A program made the translations under genes and the position numbers. The notes under the pieces were generated by a model. The model was not told the DNA's origin and made no database searches. It was given only the letters and a program-made list of their open reading frames with translations. Shown here in pieces: positions 15,071 through 18,699 of a DNA stretch of 18,699 nucleotides. The stretch's first letter is position 1, and the number at the start of each line of letters is the position of its first letter. The stretch comes from JBOFHT01 sp051649785 (GTDB lineage: Archaea; Methanobacteriota; Methanobacteria; Methanobacteriales; Methanobacteriaceae), in contig JBOFHT010000056.1 in assembly GCA_051649785.1 (NCBI GenBank), forward strand, positions 1-18,699, written 5' to 3'.

Positions 15071-16402
15071 TTATTTTAATTGATTTAGTTTTTCTTTACT
15101 CCAAATTTGACCTAGTTCTAATTGTGCAGACTCAGCTAGTTCTTTGTCGATTCCTATTGCAAAATGTCCATCAAGGAATATACTTATTCTTTGGGGATTA
15201 TTTTTTTGAGGGCTTATAGTAGTTATTGCTTTTTCTTCAGTATAACTTATTTTTTCTGCTTCTTGTTTTAGGTTTTCTGTGGTCCATATTTGCCCTATTT
15301 CAAGTTTCAATATTTCGGATACCTCTTTTGTTGTTCCTAAAGTATATTCATTGTTTAAATATATACTTACTCTTTTAGGATCATTTTTTTGAGGTTCTAT
15401 TTTAGTTAATTTATATTCTATTTTAGTAGCTATTTCTTTCACTGCTTGTTGTAGGGTTTCCTTTGTCCATTTTTGACCTATTTCAAGATTTAAAGCTTCT
15501 ATTATTTTATCTGTAGTTGTAACTGCTCTTTTGTCATTTAAGTATATGTTTATTTTTTCCACATCACTTTTATAAGGGAGTATATTAGTTATTGAGTATT
15601 CTTTAGTTGAATCTACAGCTTTTAATTCTTTTTGTTTTTTTCTATTTTCTTGTTTTAGGCTTTCCTTTGTCCATTTTTGACCTATTTCAAGATTTAAAGC
15701 TTCTAATACTTTTTTACTTGTACCAATTCCTTTTTGCCCATCAAGATATATAACTATTTTTTCTGGATTTTCACTTTGAGGTTTTATATCACTTATTAAG
15801 CATTCTTTGGTGGAATCTATTTCCTTTTGTTTTTCCTTTTTTAAGGTTTTTAGCTTGTTTACTGTCCAAGTTTGACCTATTTCAAGATTTAAAGCTTCTA
15901 TTATTTCTTTTGTTGCTACAATTCCTAATTTTTCATTTAAATATATATTTATTTTAGCTTTGTCTTCTTTTTGAGATTTTATACTTGTTATTGGATATTC
16001 AGTATTGTTATGTATTTTTTTTAATTCTTCTTCTTTTTCTTTTTTTAGGGTTTTTAATTTGTTTATTGTCCAAATCTCCCCTATTTCTATTTTAAGTGAA
16101 TTAAATAAATCTTTTTCTATCCCTATTGCAAATTCATTTTCTAAATAGATATTCACCTTATTTTTTGTGGTTTCTGTATCTATTTTTGTTATTATTGCTT
16201 CTTTATCAGGATTTAAATCCGGAATTTGTTGTAATTCTTTATCAGATGCTTCTTTTAGCTTTTCTTTTGTCCAGTCTTGCCCTAGTTCAAGATTTAGTAT
16301 TTCTGCTACTACTTTTTTTGTCCCTAATGCAAATTCATTATCTATAAATATACTCACTCTTTCAGGGTTCTGTTGAGGTTTTATTTCGGTTATTTTTGCC
16401 AT
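15071..16402 (-). CDS. RecX N-terminal-like module protein, 7 modules
   Basis: The 443-residue protein is built almost entirely of seven modules. The start motifs are TEIKPQQNPERV, TKIDTETTKNKV, TSIKSQKEDKAK, SDIKPQSENPEK, TNILPYKSDVEK, TKIEPQKNDPKR and TTISPQKNNPQR. Each is followed by an I.LD/N strand, a 'GI..KE..EALNLEIGQ.WT' block, and a Lys/Glu-rich linker helix. There is no signal peptide, membrane segment or catalytic motif. Modules 3-5 are close in DNA sequence, pointing to recent internal duplication. The nearest family resemblance is the N-terminal part of bacterial RecX, repeated and without its core. A scaffold or nucleic-acid or protein-binding role is inference. AGG lies 7 bases before the ATG, and the gene begins 23 bases after the upstream member of the operon. 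Confidence 0.78.
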   Translation of the reverse strand: MAKITEIKPQQNPERVSIFIDNEFALGTKKVVAEILNLELGQDWTKEKLKEASDKELQQIPDLNPDKEAIITKIDTETTKNKVNIYLENEFAIGIEKDLFNSLKIEIGEIWTINKLKTLKKEKEEELKKIHNNTEYPITSIKSQKEDKAKINIYLNEKLGIVATKEIIEALNLEIGQTWTVNKLKTLKKEKQKEIDSTKECLISDIKPQSENPEKIVIYLDGQKGIGTSKKVLEALNLEIGQKWTKESLKQENRKKQKELKAVDSTKEYSITNILPYKSDVEKINIYLNDKRAVTTTDKIIEALNLEIGQKWTKETLQQAVKEIATKIEYKLTKIEPQKNDPKRVSIYLNNEYTLGTTKEVSEILKLEIGQIWTTENLKQEAEKISYTEEKAITTISPQKNNPQRISIFLDGHFAIGIDKELAESAQLELGQIWSKEKLNQLK

Positions 16403-16425
16403 GTTATTACCTGATTATTTCCTAA

Positions 16426-17196
16426 TTATTTATATAAATGTTCTATATCTTCCATTGTCCAGGTTTGTCCTACTTTTAACTTTTTCGCCTTTGCTTTTTT
16501 TACTCCTAATGCAAATCTATTGTCTAAGTAGATACTTACTCTTTTAGGATTATTTTGAGGCTCTATCTTTGTTATCTTACCGGGTATTTTGCTACTAAAC
16601 TCGTATTCTTTTTCTTTTAAGCCTTTATTTGTCCAAAGTTGCCCTATTTCTAAGTTTAGTTTTTCAGCTATTTCTTTTGTTGTAGATAATGTGTATTTTC
16701 CATTTAGGTATACATTAACTCTATCTTTGTCATTTCCTTGTTCTTTTATTTCAGTTATTTTTGCTTCAATATTTTCTAATTCTTTTTCTTCTTCTCTTTT
16801 TAATTGTTTTATTTTTTCCCTTTTAGCTCTTTTTAAGTCTTTTTTTACCCAAGTTTGCCCAACTTCTAAGTTTAGCTCTTCAGCTATTGTTTTTAACATT
16901 CCTGCAACTTTTTGATTGTCAAGGAATATGAATACTTTTTCTTCATCTTTTTGAGGCTTAATATCGGTTATTTGTGATTTTATTCGTAGATTTGTTTCGG
17001 AACTTTCTTTTTTAGGTTTTATAGGGCTTTCTTCTTTTCTTCTTTGGAGTAGCTTGTTTCTTGTCCATTTTTGCCCTACTTCTATTCCCAGTTCCTCCAT
17101 TTTCTCTTTATCCATTCTTATTCCAAACTCATCATCTAAGTATATGTCTACTTTCCCACTATCTTCTCTTATTTTTATTTCGGTTATTTTTTCCAT
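16426..17196 (-). CDS. RecX N-terminal-like module protein, 4 modules
   Basis: The 256-residue first gene of the operon has four modules. They begin ITEIKIREDSGKVDIYLDD, ITDIKPQKDEEKVFIFLDN, ITEIKEQGNDKDRVNVYLNG and ITKIEPQNNPKRVSIYLDN, and each carries the '.LGLEVGQ.WT' block, shortened in the last copy to KLKVGQTWTM. Between modules 1 and 2 and between 2 and 3 lie longer basic/acidic linkers (KREKIKQLKREEEKE) likely to be helical. Module 1 is the most divergent (FGIRMDKEKMEE). There is no catalytic motif or export signal. No clear ribosome-binding site precedes the ATG, and a TATA-like element about 31 bases upstream suggests a nearly leaderless transcript covering all three genes. Confidence 0.76.
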   Translation of the reverse strand: MEKITEIKIREDSGKVDIYLDDEFGIRMDKEKMEELGIEVGQKWTRNKLLQRRKEESPIKPKKESSETNLRIKSQITDIKPQKDEEKVFIFLDNQKVAGMLKTIAEELNLEVGQTWVKKDLKRAKREKIKQLKREEEKELENIEAKITEIKEQGNDKDRVNVYLNGKYTLSTTKEIAEKLNLEIGQLWTNKGLKEKEYEFSSKIPGKITKIEPQNNPKRVSIYLDNRFALGVKKAKAKKLKVGQTWTMEDIEHLYK

Positions 17197-17222
17197 ATTA
17201 TTATTTATATGTGTTAATGATT

Positions 17223-17231
17223 ATTATATTT
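17223..17231 (-). promoter_or_regulatory. Possible TATA box of the RecX-like operon
   Basis: On the minus strand GGAACAAATATAAT resembles an archaeal BRE/TATA box centred about 31 bases before the ATG at 17196. That would place initiation within a few bases of the start codon, in keeping with the missing ribosome-binding site. Confidence 0.35.
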
Positions 17232-17392
17232 GTTCCAATTTTGATGTTTTTTAAGTTTATTTTAACATTTATTATTTTAGATATTATTGATTTTTACAAC
17301 TGTCAAAATGTTAGCTACTTGAAAATTGAGGAGCATTCTTTCTTTTATTAATAATTCTAATAATTTAGGGATTTTAGCATTTGATTTTCTTA

Positions 17393-17733
17393 TTACTTTT
17401 TTCCAACAATTACTAACACATTAAATGGTTCTCCTTTTTTTGAAGGTATTGGTTGTATGAGTCTTAAAATTTGTTTTTGTGTTAGCTACATTGGTTAAAC
17501 ACATTTCACAGTCTTTCGAGGGTAGTTTCAATGTACTAGAAATTGTAGTAGGTTGGAATCATTCTTCTTATTCTAAGACTTTTAAGAACACATCAATATC
17601 TTTTAAGGTCTTTATTTTGTGTGAGGGATGATATAAAATCTATTATTAAAAAATAATAGTCTTCTTCTTCATTATTCCATGAACTACGTATTTTATCCTC
17701 TTCAAATAGTTTTATTTGATTTCTATTATCTAT
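17393..17733 (-). pseudogene. Decayed BRO-N / antirepressor-like gene
   Basis: Read on the minus strand, AAGGAG (17741-17746) is followed at 7 bases by ATA (17733-17731), where an ATG would be expected. The frame then gives NRNQIKLFEEDKIRSSW and EEEDYYFLIIDFISSLT up to KRY, and stops at TGA 17595-17593, where the family has RYW. In the next frame STLKLPSKDCEM and LTNVANT follow, and in a third frame ILRLIQPIPSKKGEPFNVL ends at TAA 17393. In order these are the landmarks of BRO-N-type proteins (KIR..W....YF...D....LT....YW, LK..SKDGKM..TDVA.T, IQSIPSKK.EPF), found in phages, viruses and archaeal accessory regions. The gene carries a lost start, a nonsense change and two frameshifts, and is dead. 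The C-terminal domain is missing. Confidence 0.75.
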
Positions 17734-18231
17734 ATTAAAGCTCCTTAATTATATTTTATTAACATATTCTTTAGTTATTATTTGATTTAGCTGATATATA
17801 AAAAATTAGTAAGAGGATGGTGAAAGTAATATGGGATTTAATTAATATGACAATTGGTTTAGAAATTAATTAAATTATATTGAAATTCGAATATTTTTCT
17901 CAGATTACAATAATGCTCAAAAGTTAAATTAAGAGTTTTGACAATTGATTAATATTTAGGATTAAATTATACCCTGGATATGATGTTAATAATGGCTGGA
18001 GTTCAATATAACTTTACAGATACTAAACATTTTAAACATAACCAAAATTGTATTTTATATAGAACATTTTTATATTATTAATAACAATTAATATTTATAT
18101 ACTAATATTTGTGTAAAATATTACAGTAAAAATATAATTTCATAAGTATTTTTGCTAATCAATCATTAGTTTATAGTTTATTTATATTCATATTTCTATT
18201 TTTTTCAATATGTTTATAAGAGAGGATAAAA
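17734..18231. other. Degenerate A/T-rich stretch without an intact gene
   Basis: Short frames such as EIRIFFSDYNNAQKLN and LYPGYDVNNGWSSI can be read around 17880-18010, but they are interrupted within a few codons and not recognisable. The stretch probably holds further gene debris and the promoter of the nitroreductase-like fragment downstream. Confidence 0.4.
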
Positions 18232-18324
18232 ATGGAGTTAAATGATGCTATATATGGAATGGAAGGCATAAACAGAAACAATGTTATTATTGTCAATGAA
18301 ACTATTGAAAAATCGGCTCTGTAG
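18232..18324 (+). pseudogene. Truncated nitroreductase-like 5' gene fragment
   Basis: GAGAGGAT precedes an ATG that opens MELNDAIYGMEGINRNN and later VNETIEKSAL, then TAG. The start resembles nitroreductase-family N-termini, which typically read M.L.DAIY.RRSIR.Y...V..E.IEKL. The RRSIR flavin-binding arginines are replaced by MEGIN, so either the gene was already decaying or the similarity is accidental. The last codons (from about 18315) belong to the insertion sequence end GGCTCTGTAG, so the gene appears cut by that insertion. Confidence 0.45.
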
Positions 18325-18699
18325 AAACCCTAGTTTTTAATTAATTTTTTTTCACTTGAAATCATACTAGCAGTTCAAAAATAGACCATGTTATTTTTTT
18401 TAATTTTAATACAGTTGAAATAACACTCTTTGATTTTAAAAATAAGGATAGATAGTTATTTATATTAAAAAGGAGGATAATTATTATTATGACAAGTAAT
18501 ATAAACTATCCTCCAATTAGCTATTTGTTTTCAAGACAGATAAACCTTTTGGATTTTGGTCTAGAACAAAAATTCAAAAAATCCGCTAAAAACATCCTAA
18601 AAGAAAAAAATAAAGGATTAAAAATCAATAAACTACTAAAATTCATCGAATACACACACTACTATTCAAAAATAACTTTAAACAAATATTCACACCATT
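18315..18699 (+). mobile_element. Left end of an insertion sequence (partial)
   Basis: A sharp change occurs at about 18315. GGCTCTGTAGAAACCC looks like a terminal inverted repeat, and it interrupts a small reading frame. About 170 bases of untranslated end sequence then lead to a well-initiated ORF. Two similar subterminal words, TTGAAATCATACT and TTGAAATAACACT, lie near 18356-18368 and 18416-18428 and could be transposase binding sites. The right end and the target-site duplication are outside the window. The IS family cannot be named from this part. Confidence 0.55.
18489..18699 (+). CDS. Probable transposase, N-terminal part (runs off the window)
   Basis: The ATG is preceded by a strong AAGGAGGAT ribosome-binding site, and 70 codons stay open to the window end. 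The product begins MTSNINYPPISYLFSRQINL and continues with a Lys-rich helical region (KSAKNILKEKNKGLKINKLL) and a Tyr/His-rich segment (EYTHYYSKITLNKYSHH). Such a basic helical N-terminus suits a DNA-binding transposase domain. Codons ending in C (AAC, ATC, CAC, TAC) are much commoner than in the resident genes, indicating foreign origin. The call rests on context and composition, because the catalytic residues lie beyond the window. Archaeal IS families found in Methanobrevibacter, such as ISM1, are candidates but not confirmed. Confidence 0.6.
   Translation, partial: MTSNINYPPISYLFSRQINLLDFGLEQKFKKSAKNILKEKNKGLKINKLLKFIEYTHYYSKITLNKYSHH

Noticed and set aside
15475..15905. Regularly spaced repeats considered as a CRISPR array
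   Set aside because: The spacing is about 200 bases, the intervening DNA is in-frame coding sequence, and the repeats encode the same protein block; this is domain duplication.
16589..16915. Ser/Phe-rich plus-strand frames opposite the RecX-like genes (also near 15028, 16126, 17054)
   Set aside because: They mirror the Lys/Glu-rich modules on the other strand and repeat with the module period, so they are shadows.
17640..17659. Inverted repeat CTATTATT / AATAATAG as a terminator or operator
   Set aside because: It lies inside the BRO-N-like pseudogene and arises from codons for Tyr-Tyr-Phe-Leu-Ile-Ile.
17976..18010. MAGVQ-like reading similar to a ComB segment
   Set aside because: Only five residues agree and the surrounding frame does not continue as ComB; judged coincidental.

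Overview
The window looks like chromosome from a low-G+C methanogenic archaeon, most likely Methanobrevibacter or a close relative in the Methanobacteriales. It carries a coenzyme M biosynthesis gene (comB) and a methanogenesis-marker gene. The DNA is very A/T rich, ribosome-binding sites are of the GGTGAT/AGGAG type, and asparagine-rich low-complexity tracts break up otherwise conserved enzymes. No rRNA, tRNA or CRISPR array was found.

Region 1 (about 330-5255, + strand) is housekeeping. In order it holds an AIM24-family protein, comB (2-phosphosulfolactate phosphatase), an unrecognised gene, methanogenesis marker protein 7, and a membrane-anchored metallophosphoesterase. Gaps are small at first and then interrupted by A/T-rich spacers with ATT microsatellite.

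Region 2 (about 5400-7264) is accessory in character. A minus-strand multi-TM protein appears to have a 1-base frameshift near its N-terminus. Diverging from it, across a 300-base spacer with a 9-bp inverted repeat, is a two-gene unit: an ADP-ribosyltransferase-like protein of the R-S-ExE class and a 59-residue helical protein.

Region 3 (about 7557-13197, + strand) holds two DNA-repair helicases. The first is a UvrD-type helicase fused to a RecB/AddB-type nuclease with an iron-sulfur cysteine set. The second is an XPD/DinG-type helicase with Fe-S cysteines and an N-terminal zinc-ribbon-like motif. The 5' end of the first gene has a frame problem or a short upstream ORF.

Region 4 (about 13380-17200, - strand) holds an exported PKD-domain protein and then a three-gene operon. 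The operon proteins consist almost entirely of 13 tandem copies (4+7+2) of a roughly 60-residue module that resembles the N-terminal segment of bacterial RecX. None has the RecX three-helix core. This is the most unusual item in the window.

Region 5 (about 17200-18699) is a gene graveyard: a decayed BRO-N/antirepressor-like gene on the minus strand, a degenerate stretch, a truncated nitroreductase-like 5' end, and the left end of an insertion sequence whose transposase runs off the window. Regions 4 and 5 together look like a plastic accessory island.
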